Shown: positions 17,563 to 28,716 of the stretch, piece after piece
Layout of the letters: each line of letters opens with the position of its first letter
How positions within the stretch are numbered: position 1 is the first letter of the stretch
Assembly (NCBI GenBank): GCA_030665765.1
Contig: DAOUZE010000003.1
Span: 1 to 36,298 of the forward strand
Length of the DNA: 36,298 nucleotides
DNA from: Filomicrobium sp.
Lineage (GTDB): Bacteria; Pseudomonadota; Alphaproteobacteria; Rhizobiales; Hyphomicrobiaceae
Reading direction: 5' to 3'
Made by a program: the position numbers and the translations under genes
The notes under the pieces: model-generated
Told to the model about the DNA's origin: nothing
What the model saw: the letters and a program-made list of their open reading frames with translations, nothing else
The model's database searches: none

Positions 17563-17799
17563 ATGCCCATGGAGCAGAGCGAACTGGAACGGCTGATCAA
17601 GGAGGCCTTTCCAGATGCAAATATTGAAATTCGCGATCTTGCCGGAGACGGCGACCATTACGCCGCACACGTTATTTCAAAGGCGTTTCAAGGAAAGAAC
17701 CGTGTGCAGCAGCACCAAATGGTCTATCAGGCGCTGCAGGGGCAAATGGGGGATGTCCTACATGCCCTGGCGTTGACAACAGCCGTGCCGCAAGATTGA
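17563..17799 (+). CDS. BolA family protein
   Basis: 'LIKEAFPDANIEIRDLAGDGDHYAAHVISKAFQGKNRVQQHQMVYQAL' matches BolA. Confidence 0.9.
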   Translation: MPMEQSELERLIKEAFPDANIEIRDLAGDGDHYAAHVISKAFQGKNRVQQHQMVYQALQGQMGDVLHALALTTAVPQD

Positions 17800-17892
17800 C
17801 AGCGCGGCGCCCGTCACCACATGCTGATCTAGTAGGTTCGCGCCGAACGTCAGCAGCGACAGCGGCAACTGGAAGCATAAGGAAAGCGCCCA

Positions 17893-18246
17893 ATGAGCAA
17901 GCAAGAGATCAACGACTGGATCCGCAAGCAGATCGCCAACAACGATGTTGTCGTGTTTATGAAAGGCACGAAACAGTTTCCGCAGTGCGGTTTCTCCGGC
18001 CAAGTGGCGCAGATACTCGGCTATCTCGGCGTTGACTATCAGGACGTCAATGTCCTCGATGACATGTCGGTGCGCGATGGAATTAAGGAATTTTCCAACT
18101 GGCCTACGATTCCGCAACTTTACGTCAAAGGCGAATTCCAAGGAGGCTGCGACATCGTCAAGGAGATGTTCCAAGACGGCTCGCTGATGCAGGTCTTCGA
18201 GGAAAAGGGTGTTCCTTACGACAAGTCAAAGGTGATGACGGCCTGA
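17893..18246 (+). CDS. grxD: Monothiol glutaredoxin, Grx4 family
   Basis: 'NNDVVVFMKGTKQFPQCGFSGQVAQILGYLGVDYQDVNVLDD...WPTIPQLYVKGEFQGGCDIVKEM'. A CGFS active site is diagnostic. Confidence 0.95.
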   Translation: MSKQEINDWIRKQIANNDVVVFMKGTKQFPQCGFSGQVAQILGYLGVDYQDVNVLDDMSVRDGIKEFSNWPTIPQLYVKGEFQGGCDIVKEMFQDGSLMQVFEEKGVPYDKSKVMTA

Positions 18247-18294
18247 TCCGCGCGATCCGCAGGGACTGTTAACCGCATCCGTAGGAATGATAAT

Positions 18295-18330
18295 AGGACT
18301 GGTACGCCAACCGCGTGCTGGTCCTTTTTT
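18295..18330 (+). terminator. Intrinsic terminator after grxD
   Basis: AGGACTGGTACGC CAACC GCGTGCTGGTCCT stem (with G-U pairs) followed by TTTTT. Confidence 0.75.
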
Positions 18331-18358
18331 CATCGCTTGTGTCGTTTAATGGCTTTGA

Positions 18359-19537
18359 ATGGCGGATTGGATAGCGCTTCAAGGGAGTGAACCACGGGAG
18401 ATGCGGATTGGCGGGCGACGCTTCTTATTGAGCCTTGCGATCTTGGGAGCCAGCGTGTGTCTGGCACTTGGCATTTCGCTGCCGATCATCAAACTGACGA
18501 AATACGTTTTCTGGACAACGCAGCATTCGTTGCTGTCCACCGTCGAGGTTCTGTTGAACGACAAGCAGTACTTCCTGGGGCTGACGGTCCTCGTTTTTTC
18601 AATCGTGTTTCCGATCCTCAAGCTGCTCTATCTGCTTCTTATCTCAACCCTGCCTAATGAAGAAATCATTCGCCAGCACTGGCGTTTGCGGGCCCTTGAA
18701 TGGCTCGGAAAATGGTCGATGCACGATGTGTTAGTGCTGGCTTTGATGATCTTTTTTATCAAGAGCCAGGGGGTTTACGATGCCTCCAGCTTGAACGGCG
18801 TTTACTTTTTCACGGCCGCCATCGTCCTGATGATCCTCGCATATGCTTGGCTACCCAGTGTCGCTTCCGAAGCCGTGCGGAACGCGCGGGCGAAGGCCAT
18901 GGCTTCCGGCAAGACTGGGCTTGCGGCAGGCAATGGAAGCGCGGTCAACGGAGCCGATCGGGGCGCCGAGGACGACCGCGGTCACGACACCATCCTCGTC
19001 ACCAAAAAACAACCGTTCCGCAACTTCGTCTTGAGCTTCCTCATCATCGTGGCAACGGTGTTCTTTGCGCTCGGCATCATCCTGCCGGTGATCCGCTTCA
19101 CGACCGTCTATGTGTGGAGCGCTGAGCATTCCATCTCGACGATCATCTATGCGCTTTATCAGAACGGAGAACTATTCCTTTGCGCCGTTCTGTTTGTCTT
19201 CTCGATCCTGTTTCCGTTTCTCAAGTTGTTCTACTTATTGACGCTCGTGACCTCGCCCGACCTCAGTCCGGAGTTTCGTAAGAAGTCAATTTCCACGATG
19301 GAATGGCTGGGGCGCTATTCGATGACCGATGTCATGGTGCTTGCCTTGATGATTTTCTACGTCAACTCGTCCGGATACACGGAAGCGGTTGTCCAACCCG
19401 GTGTCTATTTCTTTGCGGCCTCGGCGCTGATGACGATGCTAGCCTATGGATGGGCCAATACCACGGCACCCAAAAGGGTGCGGGTTTTGGCACAGGAAGC
19501 CGCACATTCCGGCGGTATCGGCGAACACGCCGGTTAG
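18359..19537 (+). CDS. Paraquat-inducible protein A (PqiA)-like, duplicated domain
   Basis: Two repeated membrane modules: 'ALGISLPIIKLTKYVFWTTQHSLLSTVEVLLNDKQYFLGLTVLVFSIVFPILKLLYLL' and 'ALGIILPVIRFTTVYVWSAEHSISTIIYALYQNGELFLCAVLFVFSILFPFLKLFYLL'. Confidence 0.8.
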   Translation: MADWIALQGSEPREMRIGGRRFLLSLAILGASVCLALGISLPIIKLTKYVFWTTQHSLLSTVEVLLNDKQYFLGLTVLVFSIVFPILKLLYLLLISTLPNEEIIRQHWRLRALEWLGKWSMHDVLVLALMIFFIKSQGVYDASSLNGVYFFTAAIVLMILAYAWLPSVASEAVRNARAKAMASGKTGLAAGNGSAVNGADRGAEDDRGHDTILVTKKQPFRNFVLSFLIIVATVFFALGIILPVIRFTTVYVWSAEHSISTIIYALYQNGELFLCAVLFVFSILFPFLKLFYLLTLVTSPDLSPEFRKKSISTMEWLGRYSMTDVMVLALMIFYVNSSGYTEAVVQPGVYFFAASALMTMLAYGWANTTAPKRVRVLAQEAAHSGGIGEHAG

Positions 19538-19543
19538 ACCACG

Positions 19544-20677
19544 CTAGCCGTCGACGTCGACGGCGCGCGCGACCGTCGAAACGCCTCCTGCAAGTGAAAT
19601 GCTCTTAATCATGGCATACACTTCAGCACCTCCGTGCAGGTTCAGATCGGCGACGGCCTGGCGGGTGAGGCGGGCGCGGAGACGTCCGCCTTCGACCTCG
19701 ACAAGCGTCTCGGCAAACGCAGTCTGCGGCTCCTCGACGATCTCCAAGATCTTCCCCGATAGAATGTTGCAAGAGCTGATCTCGACGGGGCGCCGGATCG
19801 CGAGAACAACATCGCGGGCGCGCACGCGCAGTCGAATTCCCGTGCCCGGCGCGGCGTCTATCAACGGGACGAACAAGGCCGCTCCGCCAAGTGCCAATTC
19901 CGTCAAATGGTAGAGCTTGTCATGCTGGACCACGGTCGCTTCAAGAAGGACACCGGCTTCAAAGCGGCCTGTAGCCGGACCAAGGTCCAGCCGCGCCAGG
20001 GTCTCGGCAACCGGACCGGCGGCAAGCTTGCTGCCCTCCGACAAGACAACCATGGTGTCGGCCAGATACGCCACCTCATCTACCGAATGGGTGACATAGA
20101 CGACTGGGACGCCAAAGTCCGTCGGCAAACGAGAAATGTAAGGCAGAATCTCAGCCTTGCGGCGGGCGTCGAGGGCCGACAACGGCTCGTCCATCAATAG
20201 CAGACGTGGCTTGGTCAACAGCGCCCGCGCAATCGCAACGCGCTGACGCTCGCCGCCCGACAGCGTCGCAGGATGCCGATCCATAAGCGGCTTGAGACCG
20301 AAGCGTGCATAAACGGTAGCACTATCGATTGCATTGCCTCTCCGCCTAGCACGCTGCTCCGCATAAGTTAGGTTTCCAGCAACTGTCATATGCGGGAAAA
20401 GCCGGGCATCCTGGAAGACGTAGCCAACGTTGCGCAACTCGGTGGGAACGAAAACCTTCTGCGGGGCGGTCGCTTGCCAGACCTCGCCATTGAACGCGAT
20501 GCTGCCCTCGGCTCCACGCTCCAATCCGGCCAAGATACGCAGCAATGTCGTCTTACCACTGCCGCTATGGCCGAAAAGAGCCGTTATTCCGGCAAGCGGC
20601 AGCTCATGCTCGACGGCCAGCTCGAAGGCTGCGATGCCGATGCGAATATCCAAGGAGAGGACGGGATCATCCCACAT
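19544..20677 (-). CDS. modC: Molybdate ABC transporter ATP-binding protein
   Basis: Walker A 'GHSGSGKTTLLRILAGLE', signature 'LSGGERQRVAIARALL', 'LLLMDEPLSALD', and a C-terminal MOP-like domain. Overlaps modB. Confidence 0.92.
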   Translation of the reverse strand: MWDDPVLSLDIRIGIAAFELAVEHELPLAGITALFGHSGSGKTTLLRILAGLERGAEGSIAFNGEVWQATAPQKVFVPTELRNVGYVFQDARLFPHMTVAGNLTYAEQRARRRGNAIDSATVYARFGLKPLMDRHPATLSGGERQRVAIARALLTKPRLLLMDEPLSALDARRKAEILPYISRLPTDFGVPVVYVTHSVDEVAYLADTMVVLSEGSKLAAGPVAETLARLDLGPATGRFEAGVLLEATVVQHDKLYHLTELALGGAALFVPLIDAAPGTGIRLRVRARDVVLAIRRPVEISSCNILSGKILEIVEEPQTAFAETLVEVEGGRLRARLTRQAVADLNLHGGAEVYAMIKSISLAGGVSTVARAVDVDG

Positions 20678-21338
20678 TAAGCGGCGATCTCCGGTTCAAG
20701 GCATAGACCGCGACAAGCACGGCGAAGGAAAAGATGAGGAGGCCTGCGGACAATACGTGCGCTTCAGCATAGTTCAGAGTTTCGACGTGCTCATAGATGG
20801 CAATTGAAATCACCCTAGTGCGGCCTGGGATGTTTCCACCGACCATAAGCACAACGCCAAATTCGCCGATAGTATGCGCGAATGTTAAAACGCTCGCGGT
20901 TAGAAACCCACGGAAGGCCATTGGGGCAGCAACCGAGAAAAAGGCATCCTGTGGAGCGGCGCCCAAAGTTGCTGCTGCCTCCAAGGGTTCGCGACCAACT
21001 GCTTCGAATGCGGTCTGCAGTGGCTGCACCATGAATGGCAGCGAATAGAGCATCGAGGCGACAACCAATCCCGCAAAGGAGAACGCCAGCGTACTGCCGG
21101 TGACGGTGACCCAGAAGCTGCCCAGTAATGTGTTGGGACTGAATAAGACCAAAAGGTAAAAGCCAAGGACGGTCGGCGGCAAGACCAGCGGCAGCGCGGT
21201 GATGGCCTCGATAACCGGCTTGAAACGCGAGCGCGTATAGGCCAGCCACCAGGCAAGCGGCGTTCCCATGATAAGAAGCAGAAGCGTTGTTATTGTTGCA
21301 AGGGCCAACGTCACCAATATGGGTCCAAGATCGGGCAT
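20667..21338 (-). CDS. modB: Molybdate ABC transporter permease
   Basis: 'ALPLVLPPTVLGFYLLVLF', 'LEAAATLGAAPQDAFFSVAAPMAFRGFLTASVLTFAHTIGEFGVVLMVGGNIPGRTRVISIAIYEHVE'. Confidence 0.93.
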   Translation of the reverse strand: MPDLGPILVTLALATITTLLLLIMGTPLAWWLAYTRSRFKPVIEAITALPLVLPPTVLGFYLLVLFSPNTLLGSFWVTVTGSTLAFSFAGLVVASMLYSLPFMVQPLQTAFEAVGREPLEAAATLGAAPQDAFFSVAAPMAFRGFLTASVLTFAHTIGEFGVVLMVGGNIPGRTRVISIAIYEHVETLNYAEAHVLSAGLLIFSFAVLVAVYALNRRSPLNVG

Positions 21339-21341
21339 CGG

Positions 21342-22166
21342 TTAGCCGCTCCCGTTTTCGTAACCAAAGCCCGCAATGATCTGCCTCGCACGTGGGCTTT
21401 TTAGATAGTCCATAAAGGCACAAGCGGCCGCGTTATCGCGTGCGCGGGTGAGCAAAACCGCGTCCTGGCTGATCGGTTGGTGATCTTTTTCTGGCACAAG
21501 CCAATAGGACTCCGTGGCGCTCGAGTCCTTTATTTGCGCCAGCGCAACAAAACCTATTTCGGCGTTACCCGTGGCGACTAGGGCACGCGTTTGTCCAATG
21601 TTCTGGCCAAAGACGAGGCGGCCTTTCAGGGAGTCCCAGAGCCCCCGGGCTTGCAGAGTTTCACGGGCGGCGGCGCCGTAAGGTGCGAGGTCTGGATTAG
21701 CGATGGCTAAGGATCGAAATTGCGGGTCGCTCAATATCGCCTCGGCTCGTTCGTTGATGGGCGTTGTCCCTGCCCCCCACAACACGAGCCTACCGAGCGC
21801 GTAGGTAAGACGGCTTCCCGCCACAGCTAACCCCACCTTTTCGAGTTTTTCCGGTCGCGCGGCGTCGGCGGACAAAAAGACATCAAAAGGTGCACCGTTC
21901 GTAATCTGTGCGTAAAGCTGGCCTGTCGAGCCGGTGCTGATTTTTAGAGAATGGCCAGTTTGGGCGCCAAAGTCCTCGGCCAATCGCTTGGCCGGATCGG
22001 CGAAATTCGCAGCAACGGCAATCAGTGCTGTCTCGGCGTGGGCGATGGCAGTGCCCACCAAATTCACGTGGGCGATGAGAAGGCCAGTCAGTATAGCGCC
22101 CGTCAGGCCTCTTTTCATACGCAAACACCGTTTCGCTGACTTGCTCGTTCGAGTTGTAGGGGTCAT
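21342..22166 (-). CDS. modA: Molybdate ABC transporter substrate-binding protein
   Basis: 'ALIAVAANFADPAKRLAEDFGAQTGHSLKISTGSTGQLYAQITNGAPFDVFLSADAARPEKLEK', signal-peptide-like N-terminus, adjacent to modBC. The start may be further downstream (MKRGLTG...). Confidence 0.93.
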   Translation of the reverse strand: MTPTTRTSKSAKRCLRMKRGLTGAILTGLLIAHVNLVGTAIAHAETALIAVAANFADPAKRLAEDFGAQTGHSLKISTGSTGQLYAQITNGAPFDVFLSADAARPEKLEKVGLAVAGSRLTYALGRLVLWGAGTTPINERAEAILSDPQFRSLAIANPDLAPYGAAARETLQARGLWDSLKGRLVFGQNIGQTRALVATGNAEIGFVALAQIKDSSATESYWLVPEKDHQPISQDAVLLTRARDNAAACAFMDYLKSPRARQIIAGFGYENGSG

Positions 22167-22269
22167 TTTTTGAGATCCGTGATATTCAAGACCCTTGCGA
22201 ACAAACCTTCTATCTATCCGGCGAGATCGGCAAGTCTCGCAACCTCCAATGCGGTGTGCAGCCGCAATC

Positions 22270-22310
22270 CAAAAAACAAACGGCCCTGGGACAATGAGGT
22301 CCCAGGGCCG
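22270..22310 (-). terminator. Intrinsic terminator for the 22337..22594 gene
   Basis: Perfect 12-bp stem CGGCCCTGGGAC-AATGAG-GTCCCAGGGCCG. Minus-strand 3' flank reads TTTGTTTTTT. Confidence 0.88.
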
Positions 22311-22336
22311 CCTACCAACTCAAGCGTTCTTACGAC

Positions 22337-22594
22337 TCAGTCCGCCGAGATGCTGCGCACTACGAAATTGCTATTCAGCTTGACATCGTACTGGGCGCCT
22401 CCGACGCACTTGGCGTCGTCGACTTCGTAAACGCTGCTTGCTTCCGACTCTTTTTCATATTCACCGCCCGAGCAGCCCCAGGCTGCAAGTGCTTCCTTGA
22501 TTTTTGCGGCCTCTGCTGCCGACGGCTTCTCATCGGCAAATGCAGCGGTGCTGGCAAGCAGTACGCAGGCGGAAAGCGCGATCAATCGCTTCAT
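22337..22594 (-). CDS. Small secreted PepSY-like protein
   Basis: ATG at 22594: MKRLIALSACVLLASTAAFADEKPSAAEAAKIKEALAAWGCSGGEYEKESEASSVYEVDDAKCVGGAQYDVKLNSNFVVRSISAD. Clear signal peptide and a strong terminator. Confidence 0.7.
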   Translation of the reverse strand: MKRLIALSACVLLASTAAFADEKPSAAEAAKIKEALAAWGCSGGEYEKESEASSVYEVDDAKCVGGAQYDVKLNSNFVVRSISAD

Positions 22595-22856
22595 TACGTC
22601 ATCTCCAAGTATCTGATTAAGCCTTAGAAGCTCCTGGGGAAGGGGCCTCGGTGGAGCATTTACGGAATTCTTGCTCAAACTAAACTGGGAGTTCTTCCCG
22701 AACTTTCAAGCAATATTACCATTCCCTATGCCGTGAACCCCGAACCTGCAAAATTCAGCCGCAAGAGTGGCCGGTCTCGAGGCGACCTGCTTGGCGCTGC
22801 CCGGAACCCGGCCGCTTGTAACGGCTGCGGTTGGTCCTGATTGGTACCGAAACGCC

Positions 22857-24515
<1,659 letters not shown>

Positions 24516-24613
24516 TCTGGGCGCTCCTGTCGCTTTTAGGGTGTGTCGGGAAACCGGTTAAGGAAGCGGTTGTAGCCGATCAGAGCGGCGCGAACAATGG
24601 TGACGTCTTCGGC

Positions 24614-26161
24614 TCAATTCAAACTGAGTTCCTGCATCAGGCGATGGCCGCGATAAGTCCAGGCGCGCCAGTCTTCTTGGCGGCTTTTGATCTCGTTTGT
24701 AAGACTTTCAACACGGCGCGCCAACCGTGCTTCGAAGCCATTCTCTTTCCAGCGCCTAACTCGTTCGCACTCTGAAGACCACTTCAGTGTTTTTAGCGCA
24801 GGCAGAGCTGAAGGACCAAGGCGCAATAGGTAGTTGACGTCTACGACTGTTGCTTGCCCGCCGGCCTTACCGCACTGTGACACGTTGTAATCCGCAATGA
24901 TGCGTCCGAAATCGACAAAGCAGGACAGATAAAGAACGAAGAGAAACGCTATGGCGTTGGCGTTGAAAAGCCAGCGGCTGCTCTTCGACAGGGCGATACG
25001 TGCGACAATCAGCATCAAACCAATGGCGACAAGGCCCATGCCCATTAGACCGACCACCCTGAGATAGCTCAGCGCATAGGCGTCGATGTAGATTCCCATC
25101 CGCTGCATCGCAAAGATGACGAGAAGAACTGACTGCGCGACCCAGAGATACATGAGCACGTAAGCCCAATGTGAAGGTTGCTTTGTGGTGCGCGATGGAA
25201 ACGCGAGCAGAACAAAGCAGGCAGCGAGGAGCGCGGCTACTGTCAGAGTAAAAGTGCCGGAGTGGACATACGAGGCGTAGGTCAGGCCTTCCTGCAGCGA
25301 TGCTCCGGCCCATAGATATTGCAGATCAAGGCTGTTTTGGAGTGCGAATACAGCATTGCACAGAGCCAATGAGCGAACGATGATTTCTTGGGTTAGAAAC
25401 GTGACCTGTTGCTCACTCTTAGGTGTTGCTGACTGTGCAGGCCTGATTTGTTCCTTCTCACCTGAAAAGGCGACCGCTCTCAGAAAGCACCAGATGCCGA
25501 ATGCGAAAACAAGCCAAAACCAAATCCGGGAGGAGCTAGGGAGTTCCAGCTTCTCAAACAAGAGCAGCAGCTCAAGGCTATTCGCGATTATTGGATTGCC
25601 CGCGGCGAAAAGCAGTAGAAAGCCGGCAGCAAAGCATAGCGGTAGAATCCACACATGCGCAGCGCGGAGCAGCCGCTGGAACGCGCCGTGACCTTGTGGC
25701 CAGCTAGGCATTTCAATGAAATCCAGCGGCAGGCGGAAGAAGAACGTCAGCAGGAAATGTAATGCCCCCGTCAGCCAGAGCCCCGCGCTCGCCACAAGAC
25801 GAGGTTCATCAGCGTGAGCAAGAGCTGCGAGTCCGAGGATGAACAGTACGATTGAAAGCTCGGTCGGTTCCTCGACCATGACCAGGCATAGGCCAGCGAG
25901 CAGGATAAACAGGACTGAGCCAGCTCGGTTCGCAATCAGCCGAACATTCAAGACCACCATTGCCATAAGGAGCGTGCCGGCGAACAGACCGGCAGTCCAA
26001 CCCAGCCGTTGGCCAAAGAACAGGTAGTCGGCAAGTATCACTAGGCTGGACGCAAGCACCATATGCGCCGGCGTGGGCAAGGGGACGTCACGCTTGGTGC
26101 GTGTCTTGTCTTCTGCGGCTCTGTTGCCGGCAGTAGAAACGCAGGCGGATTGTTCGGACAT
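24614..26161 (-). CDS. Polytopic membrane protein, DUF4173/DUF4153-like
   Basis: 515 aa with many hydrophobic segments, 'ADYLFFGQRLGWTAGLFAGTLL' N-terminus and a central 'YIDAYALSYLRVVGLMGMGLVAIGLML' resembling DUF4173. Confidence 0.65.
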   Translation of the reverse strand: MSEQSACVSTAGNRAAEDKTRTKRDVPLPTPAHMVLASSLVILADYLFFGQRLGWTAGLFAGTLLMAMVVLNVRLIANRAGSVLFILLAGLCLVMVEEPTELSIVLFILGLAALAHADEPRLVASAGLWLTGALHFLLTFFFRLPLDFIEMPSWPQGHGAFQRLLRAAHVWILPLCFAAGFLLLFAAGNPIIANSLELLLLFEKLELPSSSRIWFWLVFAFGIWCFLRAVAFSGEKEQIRPAQSATPKSEQQVTFLTQEIIVRSLALCNAVFALQNSLDLQYLWAGASLQEGLTYASYVHSGTFTLTVAALLAACFVLLAFPSRTTKQPSHWAYVLMYLWVAQSVLLVIFAMQRMGIYIDAYALSYLRVVGLMGMGLVAIGLMLIVARIALSKSSRWLFNANAIAFLFVLYLSCFVDFGRIIADYNVSQCGKAGGQATVVDVNYLLRLGPSALPALKTLKWSSECERVRRWKENGFEARLARRVESLTNEIKSRQEDWRAWTYRGHRLMQELSLN

Positions 26162-26348
26162 TGATATACCGGCGAGAATTGGTGGGTTTCTTCAAGGCCG
26201 AAACTGGTCGATTGTTCCGCGTATTTCGAGCCCATTTAACGGGCATTGTCGGGACGTATCAGGAAGAATACGGACAAGTGGCGTATAATGCTCACCGGTG
26301 TAGAGTTCGATCGCTCACGTTGGGCAGAGCAGAATGCAGGCAAGGATC

Positions 26349-26981
26349 ATGAAACATCTCACCTACTACGCCGATCCGATGTGCTCTTGGTGCTGGGGAT
26401 TCGCGCCGCAGATCGATCTTGTCGCCGAGCACTTCAAGAAGCGGCTGCCGGTGCTGCTGGTAATGGGCGGTCTCAGGCCTGGAACAACTGAACCAATGGA
26501 CCAAAAGCTCAAATCGTCGATCCGAAACCACTGGGAGCATGTAGCCGAACAGTCTGGCCAGCCATTCGATTTTTCGTTCTTCGACCGCGACGGATTCATT
26601 TACGATACCGAGCCGGCGTGCCGGGCGGTGGTCACCGTGCGCGCCATTGCCACAGACCGCTCTTTAAGGTTTTTCCGCTCAATCCAGAATGCCTTTTACG
26701 CCGATGGTAAGGACGTCACTAAGGCGGATACTCTTGCCCAACTCGCCGGCGAAGCCGGTGTCGACAAAGATACATTCCTTGCCAAGTTCGACAGCCCTGA
26801 AATCCACACATCGACAGCGAACGATTTTCTCGCCGGGCCGCGGCTCGGGATCACCGGCTATCCGACGCTTCTCGCCGAAGACCCAGACGGCCCACCGCAG
26901 CTCGTCACTGCAGGTTACCGGAAACTGGGTGAGTTGATCCCGGCGCTGGAAAATTGGCTTATGAAGAGCGAGGGCGACTAG
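26349..26981 (+). CDS. DsbA family (FrnE-like) thiol oxidoreductase
   Basis: 'MKHLTYYADPMCSWCWGFAPQIDLV' (CSWC motif) and C-terminal 'GITGYPTLLAED' cis-Pro region. Confidence 0.82.
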   Translation: MKHLTYYADPMCSWCWGFAPQIDLVAEHFKKRLPVLLVMGGLRPGTTEPMDQKLKSSIRNHWEHVAEQSGQPFDFSFFDRDGFIYDTEPACRAVVTVRAIATDRSLRFFRSIQNAFYADGKDVTKADTLAQLAGEAGVDKDTFLAKFDSPEIHTSTANDFLAGPRLGITGYPTLLAEDPDGPPQLVTAGYRKLGELIPALENWLMKSEGD

Positions 26982-27757
26982 ATCCCCAACTGACGCTGGA
27001 GCGTTTCCAGCCCATCGTTGAGCCGGTGCCAGGCGGGCATATTGGAGATGCCGGTAAAGAAGTACTTGTTTAGGCCGACGGTGAAGACGAGCCAGCCCCA
27101 CAGCGTGTGTTCGATGAAGACTGCCCAGAACGACCGCGTCGTCGCATAGCGGTACGCTAGCAGAATGCCGATGGCGGTGGTTCCAATGATCGCCACTTGG
27201 TTGTCGAAGACGATGTGCGCGAAGCCGAACAAGGCCCCATTGATGAGCACTAGCGCCCAACGCATCTCGCCAAATAGCGGGCCATAACGGTGAAAGAAAA
27301 AGGTGCGGTAGACGAGTTCCTGGGTGAAAACGGACACCAGCGGATAGAGGATCATCACCCTCTCGTAGGTTTGATAACGCTGCGTCGGGAAGGCTAGAAA
27401 CCGCTCCGGCATTTGCTGCTGCATATAGGCGGCGACCATACCACCGGCGATCAGGAAGACCGCCAGGATCGAGCCGAGGTCGGACAGGCGAAACCCTTTG
27501 ACCAGTTCGCGGCGGAGCAGGAACCAGCGGTCCCAAAGCAGAAACACGATGAAGGCGAGCAGCACCGGCTGCAACACCAAGAAGAGTGGCATCTTCTCGA
27601 TATGAACGGCGTGCTTCAGCGCCAGCGGCAGGCCGACAAACAGCAAGGTCAGTTCCACGACCAGCCAGAGCCGCATGAGCAGGCCCGGAGGACCATCACG
27701 CTCTAGCGACCCGCCAGCCAAAAGCCAGCGTGGTGGCCTTAGGTCTACGTTTCCCAT
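26978..27757 (-). CDS. CPBP family intramembrane metalloprotease
   Basis: 'VSVFTQELVYRTFFFHRYGPLFGE', 'NGALFGFAHIVFDN', 'FWAVFIEHTLWGWLVF' correspond to CPBP/Abi motifs. Confidence 0.75.
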   Translation of the reverse strand: MGNVDLRPPRWLLAGGSLERDGPPGLLMRLWLVVELTLLFVGLPLALKHAVHIEKMPLFLVLQPVLLAFIVFLLWDRWFLLRRELVKGFRLSDLGSILAVFLIAGGMVAAYMQQQMPERFLAFPTQRYQTYERVMILYPLVSVFTQELVYRTFFFHRYGPLFGEMRWALVLINGALFGFAHIVFDNQVAIIGTTAIGILLAYRYATTRSFWAVFIEHTLWGWLVFTVGLNKYFFTGISNMPAWHRLNDGLETLQRQLGI

Positions 27758-27978
27758 GACGTGCCCCTCAGGTCCAACCTCGCCTTCCCCGTATCATTAG
27801 GGGCATCTATTACCCGGATACGCCGCAACGCAAGCCCAACAGACCGTTACCGCAGCCTGAACTTACAGCGACCCTGAGACATTTGGTGCTGTCCGACAAC
27901 TGGATCCCGACGGGACCGGCACGGCTAATGGAGCAGGCAACCACCGGGACGACAGCTCGGTAAGCCGCGTAGGCTCCA

Positions 27979-28602
27979 TCAGCTTGCATTGGTCAGCTTT
28001 TTGACGGCCGCTGAAATCTTATGGCGAACTCGGTGCCAGCCCTTACTGCCTTCGCTGGTCATCCAGTTCATCTGCAGCGACCGGCGCTGTCCTTCGAAGG
28101 GGTGATGGCCGTGCCATGAATTGTCGGAGCGCTTGAAGACTAGAAGCGTGCCATTGTCGGGGGCGACCTCGGTAACGTAATCGTCGACATCGTTTCCATT
28201 GTTCAAGATGCGCAGGCGGCCGCCATCCTGGTTCCAGTTCTCATTGAGATAGAGAAGGACCGTGATGATCTTATCCTTGGAATCGGTGTGAATGCGGCCG
28301 TCCTTGGAGCGCGTGTAGCCGCGCAGCGAATACATCTTCGGGCGGTCTTCCAATTCAACACCGAACTTATTTTCGATCGCCTTTTGAAATTCGGGACCAT
28401 CGAGCTCGTCGATGACCTCCTTGATGATCATGTTCTCGTTGAGGCTGTCGAGCGGATAGGAGCCGCCCTTCTCGATATTCGGATAAGTCTCATTGATGGC
28501 GCGCAGGCTCTCAGGAGACAGGAAGCCGGACACGACGGTGAACATGTAAGGTTCAGTTGCAACGTCGGCCGCCTGGAGCTTATCCAAATTGAGATGCGCC
28601 AT
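27979..28602 (-). CDS. 2OG-Fe(II) oxygenase family protein
   Basis: 'RGYTRSKDGRIHTDSKDKIITVLLYLNENWNQDGGRLRIL' (HxD) and 'VFKRSDNSWHGHHPFEGQRRSLQMNW' (distal His and Arg). Confidence 0.8.
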   Translation of the reverse strand: MAHLNLDKLQAADVATEPYMFTVVSGFLSPESLRAINETYPNIEKGGSYPLDSLNENMIIKEVIDELDGPEFQKAIENKFGVELEDRPKMYSLRGYTRSKDGRIHTDSKDKIITVLLYLNENWNQDGGRLRILNNGNDVDDYVTEVAPDNGTLLVFKRSDNSWHGHHPFEGQRRSLQMNWMTSEGSKGWHRVRHKISAAVKKLTNAS

Positions 28603-28716
28603 GGTTGTCTATCCTCGAAGCTAAGTATCTGTCTGACTTACGCCGGGCCGTGGCTAGTTTGCTTTTGCGCGGCCAATCGATTGTTCTTAGGCGAGCTCTA
28701 TTACAGCTCCCCCTCG

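Noticed and set aside
26679-27536. 285-aa minus-strand ORF
   Set aside because: Overlaps the DsbA-like gene and out-of-frame CPBP sequence; composition is shadow-like.
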